Positions 14,301 to 24,915 of a stretch of DNA of 64,000 nucleotides are shown piece after piece; position 1 is the stretch's first letter; every line of letters begins with the position of its first letter. The DNA is taken from positions 188,001 through 252,000 of the forward strand of contig JAJEKV010000233.1 of assembly GCA_021234155.1 (NCBI GenBank). Reading direction: 5' to 3'. A program made the position numbers and the translations under genes. Source of the DNA: Isoetes taiwanensis (taxonomy: Eukaryota; Streptophyta; Lycopodiopsida; Isoetales; Isoetaceae). The notes under the pieces are model-generated. The model was not told where the DNA came from. It searched no databases and saw nothing but the letters and a program-made list of their open reading frames with translations.

Positions 14301-15163
14301 ATGTATAAGGATCTATCGAGTCAAGGCTTTAACATTGACTATAAACGAATACCATTAACAAGGGAAAGAACACCATTGGCCTGCGATCTGGATGCGATTC
14401 AAAGGCGGCTTAATAGGTAATGCATATATTTTTATTTATGTGTATTTGTTTGAAACAATAGATATTTTGTTTTTGTATCCTACGACCAGCTTATATCTTT
14501 GGGTTATATACCAGCAATGGAGGGAATGAAAAACATGGAATGTAAACTTTAATCAGATCCTTGTGACATTATGGTTACAGGAACCATGATTGTTGTAAAG
14601 TCCTTGGCCTATTTTCTGATTCTAATCTCATGAATTTATAACCATTGCGGTTGTTTTCTTCAAAATCAAATTAATTTGCGAACATGCGAAGTAATTTTAT
14701 TAAATTCTTGTTGCGAGGCACAAAATTTATCCTACTGTGTGGTTGGCCCGTTCATGGGCTTTGGACTTGAAATTTACAGTTTCCACCACACGTGGACCTT
14801 ATCCTAGTATTTTGTATACCCACACATGATCCTTGTCATGTTATTAAGTTGTCCCGTGAACAGCTCATTATTCTCAACTTGGTTGATTCTATATCTATGT
14901 AGTTCCCATACAAATTGTCAGCAGACATAGACATAAATTTAAGAAAAAAACAATTTTCATATTGCTTACAGATATATAATCAAGCAAGGATACCAGTACG
15001 AAATTTCTGGCATTTTTCATACCATTGATAATCTCAATTTGCGCTTGATATATGAGACACTTTAAAACTAGCATGTCGAGGACTCTCTTTTAGGGGTGCT
15101 AAAAGTGCTCACTCGTGTGTTTTGTTTTAAAGGACTAGTCAAGAGGTGGAATATATTTTTGTG

Positions 15164-15187
15164 TCACATACAGGATTTGGAGGTGTA
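15164..15187 (+). other. Degenerate third P-loop of the paladin-like gene
   Basis: The codons give SHTGFGGV. His replaces the catalytic Cys and Val sits where Arg is expected six residues later. This unit is predicted to have no cysteine-phosphatase activity. From memory, plant paladins carry the same kind of sequence here, so it looks like a family trait rather than decay. Confidence 0.6.
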
Positions 15188-15349
15188 GCTTATGCGATGG
15201 CAATAGCGTATCTCCGGCTAAAAGCTGATGCTCAATTGGCAGCACTGTCACCATCAATCCTAAGGGCAAGTTTGGCACTGAAGTCAGACAGCAGAGATAT
15301 TTCACGACCTCCAGATGACAATGAGGCATTCAAAGAGGGGGATTATAGG

Positions 15350-15424
15350 GATATTTTGAGTCTTGCCGCAGCGTCCTTCGAATGGCCCTGCATGTAAAGC
15401 TGAAGTCGATGCAGTGATAGACAA
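15350..15424 (+). other. Frame-shift cluster in exon 17 of the paladin-like gene
   Basis: The frame runs through GDYRDILSL and then hits a TAA at 15395-15397. Downstream codons for GPACKAEVDAVIDK are present in another frame. A short stretch coding VLR lies in a third frame between them. At least two small indels are therefore needed between about 15360 and 15385. The exon's net length is also out of phase with the AA|A (Lys) junction to exon 18. Confidence 0.65.
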
Positions 15425-16139
15425 GTAAGTTGTAGACTTATGATTTAAAGGACTTTGCAGCTATTAAATGTAAAAGGGCAGAGATGCCTACCAAACTTAC
15501 TCTCCAATTATTGACTCCTTGGTTTTCATTCATCTCGCCCCTCATATATTGTAAGTATTAACTGCCTACCTGTCATTTCTTGTCATATTTCATGCAATAG
15601 GCTTCATCAATAGTTCGTTGGAACTCCTTGTTACAGACCTGCACATCTCGTACGTTTGTGTATATTTGCTAAAGGGACAGAAAGTCTCATATTAGAACGA
15701 CACCACTCTCTTACATTTGTGTATAGTTGCTAAAGATACACAAAGTCTCACTTAGCTTTCCTTTTGTTCATTTTCCATAGATGTGCCGAAGCTGGACATC
15801 TTCGAAATGACATTTTTTACTACAAGCAAGAAGTAGAATCTCTGGAGGAAACTGATGAGGATCAGAAGGATTTTCTTTATGATATGGGCGTCAAAGCTTT
15901 GAGGTACATAAGTTAATGCATTCAATTTGAGTATATGAAAGTTTCTTCACCTGACTTCTGTGTTCCTGTATTTGCTTCAGGAGATACTTCTTTCTAATTT
16001 CATTCAGATCTTATTTGGATACTCAGATTGTAAGAGATGACACTAAATTAATTGGAGAACAAGATTTTTCTACTTGGATGCAAGCACGACCAGAGTTGGG
16101 CCATCTTTGTGACAATTTAAAATTGGAGTGAAATGGATT

Positions 16140-17390
16140 TGTTTCTATATGACTTCCTTATTTCAACTTAATATAATATCTGATTCGTAGAATGTTCTCT
16201 CTTTTCAAAGAACACGAAATTGTCCCAAAGGCTTATGATATTTCTAGATTGCCCTCTTGTTCAGTGATGACGTTGATAATTCTTAGAGAGGCAGATCAGC
16301 CACGAGCCAAGGTTCCTAGCAATGTGCTTGTGGGGCCTTTGATTCATCATTTAGAATCTTGGACACCTTGGGTGAATTTCTATTCTAATATGGAGTTCAA
16401 ATTTATTTAGACTTATCTTGTGGTACTTTCACTTGTAAATAGATAGTAATTTTTATGTCATACCACATTCATTGGCAACATCATACAACATATGATGATC
16501 CTTGAATGTACCATATTGCTAATAAAATTTGGCGCTAAGAAAATTCCTATTTTGGCCAAATGAGAGGAATGCATGTTGAGTTCCTAAAGTAGTTAAAGCA
16601 TATTGTCTAAATTGAGATGGTTTATCAAGAATGTGTTTTAACCTATACAACCCGCGTTCAGTGGTTCCAATGATTGACTTGATTTCATTCTATATGATCT
16701 TAGGATTGAGTCCTCATAATGGCCAGATTACTTTGCACTTATAATTGTTGCTTGACTAGGTCCTATATGATCTCGTGTTTGATCCTACTTTGCACTTATA
16801 GCCAGTTTCTAGATTATTTATAAGAGTGGAGAGCCAAATCTTTAATCATGGGCCACTGTTTGTTTCTATCTTGAGGAGCCAATATCTGAGTCATGAGGGC
16901 ATGACCATTTTTTAATCATAAGAAATATTCAACTCGTATTTGTGACATTAAGGAATTGTTAATACTACATCAAGCTATGCAATGCACTACAAAATCTATT
17001 GTTTAAAGCCCAAGCTTGACAATTTAAAGATCAACATATTGGCATATTGCCATATTAAAATTATTTCTCTCGTATTTTATTACGAGTTTTGACTTGATTG
17101 TTTGATGTGTTCATAAATCATATTACTGTCAATATTAATCAAAAAATTTCTCAATCAAAATTCAGGATAAAAACATACTTGTATTTTTGAAAGACGAATT
17201 GTTCATTAATAAAAAGCACAAAATACACGAAATATACATATTCATTTAGTTATGTAAACAAAAAAGGGTGGTTCTGGACCAAGAGTCTCAAGCACTGTGT
17301 ACTCACTCTAGTAAGCAAGCCACTATACACTTACGCAATACTAATTTCCCAACAAAAAAAAAAAACTCCACCTAGCATAAGATCATTAGG
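16140..17390. other. Intergenic, AT-rich, nothing recognised
   Basis: No exon series or transposon ends were seen. Two related strings (TATATGATCT near 16690 and 16767, each followed by TTTGCACTTATA) suggest a short local duplication. Confidence 0.4.
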
Positions 17391-17395
17391 GGGTT

Positions 17396-17487
17396 AATTC
17401 CCCTTGTGAGCCTGTTATGGCAAGTAAATAGGCGAGCCCGAGGGCAAACCTGTTTATTTGCCATAACAGGAAAGCAAGGGGGATTAA
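17396..17487. repeat. Fold-back sequence with GC-rich loop
   Basis: The arms CCCCTTGTGAGCCTGTTATG and the reverse complement of CATAACAGGAAAGCAAGGGG pair over about 35 bp and enclose a loop, GGCGAGCCCGAGGGCAAA. It could be a very short MITE. Flanking duplications are not clear. Several GATTATCA words follow at 17538-17640. Confidence 0.55.
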
Positions 17488-17709
17488 CCCCCTTAATTGG
17501 CAAGCAAGCTGCCTCACCCGAAGCTGCACCCAGAGTTGGATTATCAGCTCTCCAGATCGATTATCACAGGCCCGGTATCTTCCACAGCTACATTATCAAC
17601 TCCCAGCCTGGATTATCAACATCCGAGGCTGAATCATGCGCTCAGAGATGCATCCGGGCTCCAGACGCACGCTGCTGCCCTGTGGCGAACTTTTCAGGCT
17701 AAACAACAG

Positions 17710-17831
17710 GTGCCTTTTATGCTCTGTCACAGAGCTTGGATCAATGTTAGGGATTCCTTGGATTAGAAAGGTGCCCTTTATGCTCTATCTCACAGCTTTG
17801 ATCAATGTTAGAGATTCCTTGGATTAGAAAG
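17710..17831 (+). repeat. Tandem duplication of a 61-bp unit
   Basis: The units 17710-17770 and 17771-17831 both run from GTGCC(T/C)TTTATGCTCT to ATTCCTTGGATTAGAAAG, with about 10 differences. Confidence 0.8.
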
Positions 17832-17942
17832 TCTGCCAGTTAAAGTGATCTAACGTGGCAATTAATTGAACAAAAAAAGAAGTAAGCCTAGACACACTGA
17901 GACGACTGAACATTCATTATGTCCAATCCTCCAATCCCTATT

Positions 17943-19028
17943 GGACAATCCAATTAATGGACACAAATTCATTATCAATTCATTATCTATCTATTCATTA
18001 TGGGATGTTTTTATTATGCATTGGCGACCGTCCAAGGGAGGAATATTCCTCCCTTTATACCAGATCAGCGGCCTTCTGTTTTTTGAAGGCTAGGACCCCT
18101 ACAAACTTCAAAGGTGTAGAATCGACATGCATCACCATTGAAATCAAATTGTTTATAGCCCACTACGAAAAAAAGATACAGCAGCTTCCAGAACCCTCCC
18201 ACTCCCCACACTGCTCCTCTTTAAACACCCAATACATCAATACGAATTGATTTTCTGTTGCGATAGATAGCTAGAACAATGGCTAATCCAATAGCTGCTT
18301 CAGCAGCTGCACCAAACGAATTGGGCAAACATAATAGCTATCCTTTCACTTGTTCAATCTCAAAAAAATCAGACCGACACTGAAGGAAGATGGCCGATTT
18401 CCTCAAGGGAAACACGAATCAGAGGAAGTACCGCACTGGCTGCCAGGGATGAAATCGACTGAGTGGGTTACGCTAGAACAACCTGATAAGGGCCGAAATT
18501 GGTTCCTAGTATCCCGATTTGAGAAGATAAGGCAAATTGAGAATGAACCAGAACTGAGGCATTTGAATCTTCCTGCGATCCCTGGAAATGCACTGTTGTA
18601 GCCACAGAAGGGCCGAAATCCCCTGATCTCAAACGACTCATACAGATCTGACCGTTTTGACCTGCTCTGCAAACGCCCCAGCCAAAACCGCCGGCATATG
18701 GGAGCGCCCCCGCGATCGCCGGCCTTCTTCGACTCCCTCACACCATCCCCTGCCCCATTTCGCCCAGCCGCATGTCGACAGAACAGACCTTCCAAAAACA
18801 TACCTCACATTCCCTTTCCCGCACCATTGAACTCAATTAAAAAAAAACACACACACAAATAGAAACTTGGCGCCGAAAGCAAACAAGCAGCTCAAACATG
18901 GATAAACATACCATTTTTAATACGATACAATACCAAAATCTTAGTTCCCACCATTGCGTGAAGACCCTCCCCAAATACCAAACGAATTGGGCAAACATAA
19001 TGGACAATCCAATTAATGGACACAAATA
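17943..19028. repeat. Dispersed duplicate words in intergenic DNA
   Basis: GGACAATCCAATTAATGGAC occurs at about 17943 and again at about 19003. CCAAACGAATTGGGCAAACA occurs at about 18312 and about 18977. At the second site the two words are fused. This points to local shuffling. ORFs of 60-130 codons here (for example 18350-18601 plus and 18403-18801 minus) show no recognisable domain. Confidence 0.55.
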
Positions 19029-19860
19029 TTTACCTTAACTAATGGACACTAACATTCATATAGTGTGCTATTTTCGTTTTATCTCCATTAATCGACAATC
19101 CAATTAATGTCCAATCCAAAATCTTAACCTTAATTAAATAATAAATATTTAGATTGGGAGAAATCGCATCCATCACGTCAAGATCGAAGACCGTCTCCAT
19201 CGCCATAGCCACATCACAAAAGCGGCTATGGCGGTGAAAAGACAGAAAACGACCCGGCCAAAAGCTCCATAGCCAAAGCTTCAAAAATCAAAACGCTCGA
19301 TTTGATTCGCCGGAGGAGCCGCCGTGTGAGTCTTTGTTCTTTTATGAATTCTCTTTCTTGACTTGACAGCAATCTCAATCCGCCATAGCCGGCGCATGTG
19401 CGAAGCTGTCCGTCTCACGGCACTGTTTTCAAGCCCTGAAAATGGACATGTCAAAGCTCTGCACTGGAGATCGAGCCGGCCATAGACCGCCGGAGTTGAA
19501 TTCATCAAGGTATGTATCGTAGTTATCGTGGATTTGAAGAAGAATACGATCTATGGGACATTTCGACTTTGAAAAAAGGGATTAGTCTTGGAAACAGGGG
19601 CCCGATTCATGCTTCTTTGTCTCATTCTCTAAGAACATGCCCTTGTCTGCTGCTTTTGATTGATTAGATTAGATTGAAGAGACCACGTTCTTCCATCGCC
19701 GTAGCGCCATATCCATCCTCGTGTCGTCTTTTTCATTCCGTTTCTTTATTTCGCTTTCTTTCTAGTCGTATTGGCTGATTGATACCATATTCCAAAAGAT
19801 TTACTATTCAAATCTTTTAAATAGTGCCATTGTGTATTGTCTTGTGTATTGTCTTGTTAG

Positions 19861-20390
19861 GGTGAAAATAGCTTTACCCTAGTCTTGATGATCCCGTCGC
19901 GGTGAATACTCTTTCGTGGAAGGTTCCGTTTTCCATACCTGACAATGTCATGCGTACTCTCTGATGGATCGTCGTCGTCTGTCTGTGGGGTGCATTTTGG
20001 CCGTCCGTTTTATACCTCCCCTCCGAATCACCACTGGCAGATTCCACAGGACAGAATACTGTCGACGATATCCTGCCAAGTGGAATCACCATGTGAACTA
20101 TTCCGCCAGACGGAATCACCGATTTGTAATTCCACCAGACGGAATCACCCCTTGCGCTTCCGCCCGGCAGAATCACCACAATCTAATTCCACCTGGTGGA
20201 AACACCATATAACTCCGCTCGATTGAATCACCAAAATGTAATTCTATCTGACAGAATCACCACAAGCTAATTTCGTCTTGTGGAATCACCTCAATGTAAT
20301 TTCGCCCGGTGGAATCGCCTCAATGCAATTTCGTCCGACGGAATCACCAAACTGTGAATCCACCAGATGGAATCACCGCCCCTGAAGGAC
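19861..20390 (+). repeat. Left MULE terminal region: array of GGAATCACC-type motif
   Basis: After the terminal block, a degenerate unit of about 25-30 bp recurs about a dozen times. Each unit centres on (C/T)GG(C/T/A)GGAATCACC preceded by ATTCC/TTCGCC. The motif is partly self-complementary (GGTGATTCC against GGAATCACC). The same motif fills the right end in opposite orientation. Subterminal motif arrays in transposons commonly serve as transposase binding sites. Confidence 0.8.
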
Positions 20391-20861
20391 CCATCCAGGC
20401 CGTCCTAACCACTTCGGCATTTGATATCCATCGTGTATATTTCGTGGCTATTTTATTATAGCTTATTTAAATTTACGGCCCAGCTTTCGAAGGAACTTTT
20501 GAATTGAATGTCGGACGACCGCCATTAATAGTTGTACACTAATAGCCGTACACTGTATCCTGACAAAGGGTATGATTGCAGGTTCATTGGCCTATCACCG
20601 TCTTTCACGTCAACCGTAAAGGATAATGATCATGTCCGAAGGAATCACAACCATTAGCGCCAAAGAATCCCTTTCTCTCTGTTTCCAGAATTCTCTTTCA
20701 GAGCTTCATTCCGGTGCCTCCCCTCCTCCCACTTGAATTCTTGTCTTTTTCTTGTCACAACCGCGGTTCAGATGGATCAGAGCCTTGGAACCTCAGTTAA
20801 TGAGAACTTCCAGGCATAATCTTCTGCTAACTCGGCTTTCATCTTCCCTGCGAACAATCTC

Positions 20862-21197
20862 TTGCAGGAAGAACATGTCGATTCGGAGGTGGACTCCTCT
20901 CTTAAATTTCCTGCAGGTTCTGGGGTAGTTGGAGGCGCAGGTCCCATGGCGGATCTATCTGTGGAGGCTAAGGTTGTTAGTCGGGCGGCCGAGTTATTCC
21001 CAGGTATTTGGGAGGACCCCTCAGTATCCCCGAGGTCTGTTCCGGTTGCAGCTGGTAAAGAAAAGGTTGATTGCAAGGAGCTAGAAGAAAATGTTGATTG
21101 CAAGGAGGCCGAAATAGATTTCAGCGAGAATACTGTGGAACCCTCCTTGAAAAAATGCCGAATACATGAAGGAAATCCCAAACTAGATATTGGATGA
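20862..21197 (+). CDS. Unidentified ORF in MULE left arm, first part
   Basis: This is an open frame of about 111 codons, rich in Glu/Asp and Ser, with a repeated VDCKE motif (KVDCKELEE and NVDCKEAE). No domain is recognised. It stops at 21196-21198. It is followed by another open frame (21229-21753) that may be a further exon of the same gene. Upstream, 20640-20860 has no start context I can defend. Confidence 0.3.
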   Translation: MQEEHVDSEVDSSLKFPAGSGVVGGAGPMADLSVEAKVVSRAAELFPGIWEDPSVSPRSVPVAAGKEKVDCKELEENVDCKEAEIDFSENTVEPSLKKCRIHEGNPKLDIG

Positions 21198-21228
21198 GGA
21201 AGATGGCCGATAGTATTGTCTATTTGGT

Positions 21229-21753
21229 GGGTGCAGCAGTAGCTACTCCAAAAAGTGGGATCTGGAGATCCACAGATTTACTAAGCATTGCATCACCAAT
21301 GATTACAAGCTGCCAGCAGTCGCAAGAGGCAGGAAACCAAATGCTCCAGAAATAAGCAGGAGAAAGAGGAACTTTGAATTGGTCAAGTTGGAGCGGAGTG
21401 CAGATGAAGATTACCTGTGGCAGCACAATCTCAGACGAATTTTGGTGAGGGCCAAACGAAGGGCCGAAGCTATGGCAGACGAGCAGATTGAGCACAGACT
21501 TCTTAATCCGGCAATGAGAACTGCTTGGGCCAATCAACAGGTGGAGATAAGGCAGACGGTAGAGAAAACTTTGGAGGATCAGAAGAGGGAAGCAATTCGA
21601 AAGAAGATCGCCTGCAGGTTTGGTTTGACGGTTGAAGAGATGAGGGTCGAGATTTCTTTATCTAGAGTGCAAACTCAGGTAGATCACGATGATTTCAGCA
21701 AGGAAATGGCACAGGCAGAAGGAGATCTTTGCGGGACCCCAAAGGGAAAATGA
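21229..21753 (+). CDS. Unidentified exon-like ORF, basic and coiled-coil rich
   Basis: The frame is open from just after a candidate acceptor (GGGTGCAG) to TGA at 21751-21753. The peptide includes KKWDLEIHRFTKHC, then a long Arg/Lys/Glu/Gln-rich segment likely to form a coiled coil (RRILVRAKRRAEAMADEQIE region). I do not recognise a family. Its position between MULE ends makes it a candidate captured gene fragment or a second MULE gene. Confidence 0.35.
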   Translation, partial: GCSSSYSKKWDLEIHRFTKHCITNDYKLPAVARGRKPNAPEISRRKRNFELVKLERSADEDYLWQHNLRRILVRAKRRAEAMADEQIEHRLLNPAMRTAWANQQVEIRQTVEKTLEDQKREAIRKKIACRFGLTVEEMRVEISLSRVQTQVDHDDFSKEMAQAEGDLCGTPKGK

Positions 21754-22084
21754 GCAAGCTCCCGCTTAGGAGCTCGCCGAAAACTCCAAGAAAGAAGAGA
21801 GGGCAAAAAAAAAAAAAAAAGATAAGCACGTAGAATTTGAAACATCCAGCCACATTCAGGATTTGTGTGACGCAATTCAATCAGCATGTCTTCCTACCCC
21901 CAGAGCTTCATCGGAAGAGGAGGGCACCTTAATTGAGATCCCCATGATGCATCGGCTGGAAGCTACTTTTTTTAGTTCTGTGTTTTCTTACCAATTAGGT
22001 CTTCTTTCGAGGAGGTGGACCTGTAACTTCATATTCAAATACCCACTGACACTATGTAGCACAGCCATTCGTGTAAGAAATCAT

Positions 22085-22965
22085 CAGCAACAGAATTTTG
22101 CGTCTATGGCAACTTTGCCCAAGATTTCATGACGGTCCCTGGTCTTGGAGATGATGTGGATCGTAGAATCAATGAAGAGTGTGTCGGTGCTTATCTCCTG
22201 TAAGTCACAGTTCTAAGCTCTATCGAAGCATTGCAATGCTATCATTCGCTGACTACATTGCCATATGCAGGGCCTTAATACATGATGTTCCCCAGACCAG
22301 AAGATCCCAACACGTTTTCGTGCATCCCGCGGCCTTTGGCTATTCTTGCAAAACAGTTTGAAAGGTCAACCGGGTGCTTATGATATGCTTGCTAATTTAA
22401 TCCCACCCAAACCCTTTATCAGGCAGAATTGGCGGATGCAAAACATGGGTTTTTATTACTTCCCAGTCATGAGCAGATAAACAATCCGTTTCAAATTCAT
22501 TCATGGGCAATTGACCCCAAAATTTGGTTGTGCAATTGTTGGCAGCAATCACCGAAGCCTATTCATATTGGTCTCAGACCAGGAGGCATGCTGGAGGCTC
22601 GAAACTCCTTGTCCAGTATTGCTGCATTTGGATTCAATGTCGGGCATGCACTCGAGTATACATTGTTTCGCCACTTTGTAAGTTCAATTCTGCTCCTTTC
22701 CCATCGAATTTTGCTTTCTACTCATTCCTTTATCCACAGCTTCGTGTCCGACATTATAAAGAGGTGGAATTTCGAGTCCTCGCGATTGCACAATGCCTCC
22801 TACGTCCCTTTGAATGTCCCCTAGCAGGAAAACACCCAAGATTGTGGAATTTACACGATATGTTTCATCAAAAGGTTCCTGCTGAATATGTGCAACACCA
22901 AAGAACATTCTGTCGGCATTTTGTATGTCCAATTTCATGTAATTTTGTTCCAACTTCGTGTTAAT
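22085..22965 (+). pseudogene. Exon-like fragments of an unidentified gene
   Basis: A segment at 22092-22198 encodes FCVYGNFAQDFMTVPGLGDD and continues in frame for 18 residues, then meets a good donor (CT|GTAAGT). After the acceptor ATATGCAG (22270) a segment encodes MMFPRPEDPNTFSCIPRP and then AILAKQFERSTG before breaking frame. Later pieces (about 22524-22680) remain open but in changing frames. Conserved-looking peptides with splice sites suggest a decayed gene fragment. The family is unknown to me. Confidence 0.35.
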
Positions 22966-23885
22966 TCTCGCGGTTCAAGGTTGTGGATACTTCCAAATGG
23001 TTTGTGCGTGCTGAAATCGACCAAACGAGGTCCACATTTGCAGTGATGCTACAAAAATTCTATGACTGTGGCCAGCAAAGGAAAAGCACCTTTCATTTGC
23101 CCGAAGGGGATTGGTCGGAAACCAGTGGCCCTCTGACCCGTTTGAGGATCAAAGGCCCTTGATTTATACTCTGTGTTTGAATAAAACAACAAATTTTCCA
23201 GCTCTGCTGGGTTTAATCTTAGGATTCCACGCACAACTGTATCTGAATTCATTTGAATTTGAATGTGTTTGAGCACGAATATTCGAATATATCATAGTCA
23301 CCACCACTAGAAAACTAGAAAATGTATATCAAATTATAATTTCTGGACAGAAAAAAAAGTAATGGTTGAAAATGTAGCTCAGTGATTCCTTCGTATGGTA
23401 TCTGGAAATTTGTCGTTCATCCGGTGGAATCACGAGCTAGTGAATCAACGTCGTGGAATGTCTGCCAACATCACTGCTAGCCGCAAGCATTAATTGCTTT
23501 CTCATGTTAAATGCCTGCCATTCTGACCGACTTCTAACCGACGAACGCAAGGGGGAATGGAATGGCGCCACGTTGGCGTCTAGACTGACGGAGAACTTAG
23601 GGCCAAATCTAGGCCCATAGGGGATGATTCCATTCCACAGAATTATCCTGCCAGACCAGCATCGTCTTCTTCGTATTCAGTCGTAGTTTCTTGGCTCCCG
23701 CTGTTCTAAGGCGCTGCGATCTGCCCTATCGGCGCTTGCTTCTTCCTCATCGGAGCTACCTTTCAGGCGGTCATCATCCGATTCAACAATCTCTGTTCTG
23801 CTATAATTCAGTAAGAATCATCTTCGCCTGCTCTTTGTTAAAGGAAATGATGGAGGTCTTCATAATATTTGTTGTCGCGTTTCAG

Positions 23886-24354
23886 ATATGACGGATTGCC
23901 TCCCAATTGCTATAAAGTCGACGGCTTCCTCGTGATGGAGCTCGGCTTTCTTGAGGCTCTCCAGGAGTGCAGGCTTGAGAGTCTGTATGAACGTCTTTGG
24001 AGTCGTGCTTTGGTAGAGGTGCCGCCACTTTCTGTCGCCATACCAAGGAGAGACGGTTGTAAATGCATCAGGGCCTCTGTGAAAGTTTCTAACGTTTCTA
24101 GATCCCGGGGTATGAGACATTCGACGAGGAGTAGGCAAAGAATATATTTGCCTACATTCATGAAACTGAAGTGCCGAAGGAGTTTTCTGCAAAGTGTGGC
24201 TGCAAAGGTTCTGCTGGTTCGAAGCGAGTAAAGGATGAGTTCGAGTTTGAGCCAGATGATGGTGAGTTTGTGTTCCCAACTGCTATAAGGGCCCAACTTC
24301 TGGGAGAGTTAACTGGTCTACCAACAAGGCGTGCCTTCATTCGCTGCTGTTAGT
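23886..24354 (+). pseudogene. Exon-like fragment, unidentified
   Basis: After a pyrimidine-rich acceptor (CGTTTCAG at about 23878-23885) an open segment encodes YDGLPPNCYKVDGFLVMELG and continues to about 24090. A frame change follows, and a second segment encodes EVPKEFSAKCGCKGSAGSKR and FEFEPDDGEFVFP up to a stop at 24352-24354. I do not recognise the family. The segment ends about 70 bp before the 8.7-kb element begins. Confidence 0.3.
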
Positions 24355-24425
24355 TTAATGTTCTTTACTTCTGCTGCAACTAAGTCACTGCATTGCCTAT
24401 GCAGAGAAAACGGGGCGGCCCCGGC

Positions 24426-24495
24426 TGCAAACAAGGTTTAAAATGAAACGCACTTATTTAAGAAGTGCGTTTGAAAGATTCCTTTATAAAAATTG
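24426..24495 (+). repeat. Left terminal inverted repeat of the 8.7-kb element
   Basis: The 34-bp core begins TGCAAACAAGG and ends CACTTATTT. An inverted copy of its inner AAACGCACTT (AAGTGCGTTT) follows within 15 bp, so the end can fold on itself. The right end has the same organisation. Confidence 0.85.
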
Positions 24496-24903
24496 GAAAC
24501 TTAAAAAAAATGGACAAAATAGGGAGCAAAATAGATTGTTGAGCAAATAGCATTCAAAATACCCCAAAAAAAGCAACATTTTTGAAGCCTTTTCATTTTT
24601 AAAAAAGGGCAAAAAAAAAAAAAAGCTTGTTTTGAGGAGAGAGACATTAAATTTAAAAACTCATTAAGTATTTGTTGTTGAAAATAGAAGGAAATATAGT
24701 TTGTCTTTTTGCAAGCTTAATATAAGTACTAAGAAAATCAAACATAGAAAAGAGAAAGAGTGTGAAATCATAAATAAAAAAAAGAATTGTTCTAATTAAG
24801 CATTGTTAAAGAGACAAAGTTTTCAGTTGAAAAATCTTCATCAAAATATATTGAAATTCTTAGCACATAGATTACAATGAAAGTTAATTTAAAATACTGT
24901 CTG

Positions 24904-24915
24904 TATAAATTTATA
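24904..24915. repeat. Single palindrome core near the left end
   Basis: TATAAATTTATA is flanked by G/C bases. It is the outermost left copy of the palindrome family that is arrayed further inside the element. Confidence 0.7.

Larger units (their letters stand above)
7388..16131 (+). pseudogene. Paladin-like gene (three-repeat phosphatase-like protein), 19 exons, two frame breaks
   Basis: Exons inferred from GT-AG sites and protein continuity: 7388-7552, 7699-7815, 7882-7953, 8332-8402, 8479-8578, 8658-8756, 8899-9025, 9425-9558, 9707-9766, 10212-10447, 10790-11220, 11298-11621, 11699-12289, 12375-12554, 13285-13515, 14133-14416, 15133-15424, 15781-15903, 15981-16131. The product is about 1,260 residues, the usual length of plant paladins. 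It has three homologous units, each with a GxVLxKxxILKxxxFPG start, a region like REEPVIYINGRPFVLREVER, and a C-terminal YFxLxxFxxY/ARPEL helix region. Units one and two carry CQMGRGR, a CX5R cysteine-phosphatase loop (Cys at about residues 225 and 645). Unit three has His and Val in place of the catalytic Cys and Arg. Paladins are cytosolic phosphatase-like proteins, and animal PALD1 has been linked to signalling and to phosphoinositide hydrolysis. The plant substrate is not settled. The frame is off at the exon 11/12 junction and inside exon 17, so as written it is a pseudogene or contains sequence errors. The ATG was chosen as the first Met before the conserved start of unit one. Confidence 0.9.

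Noticed and set aside
18279-18340. ATGGCTAATCCAATAGCTGC looked like the start of a small Ala-rich protein
   Set aside because: The frame stops after about 30 codons, and part of it is a dispersed repeat also found at about 18977.
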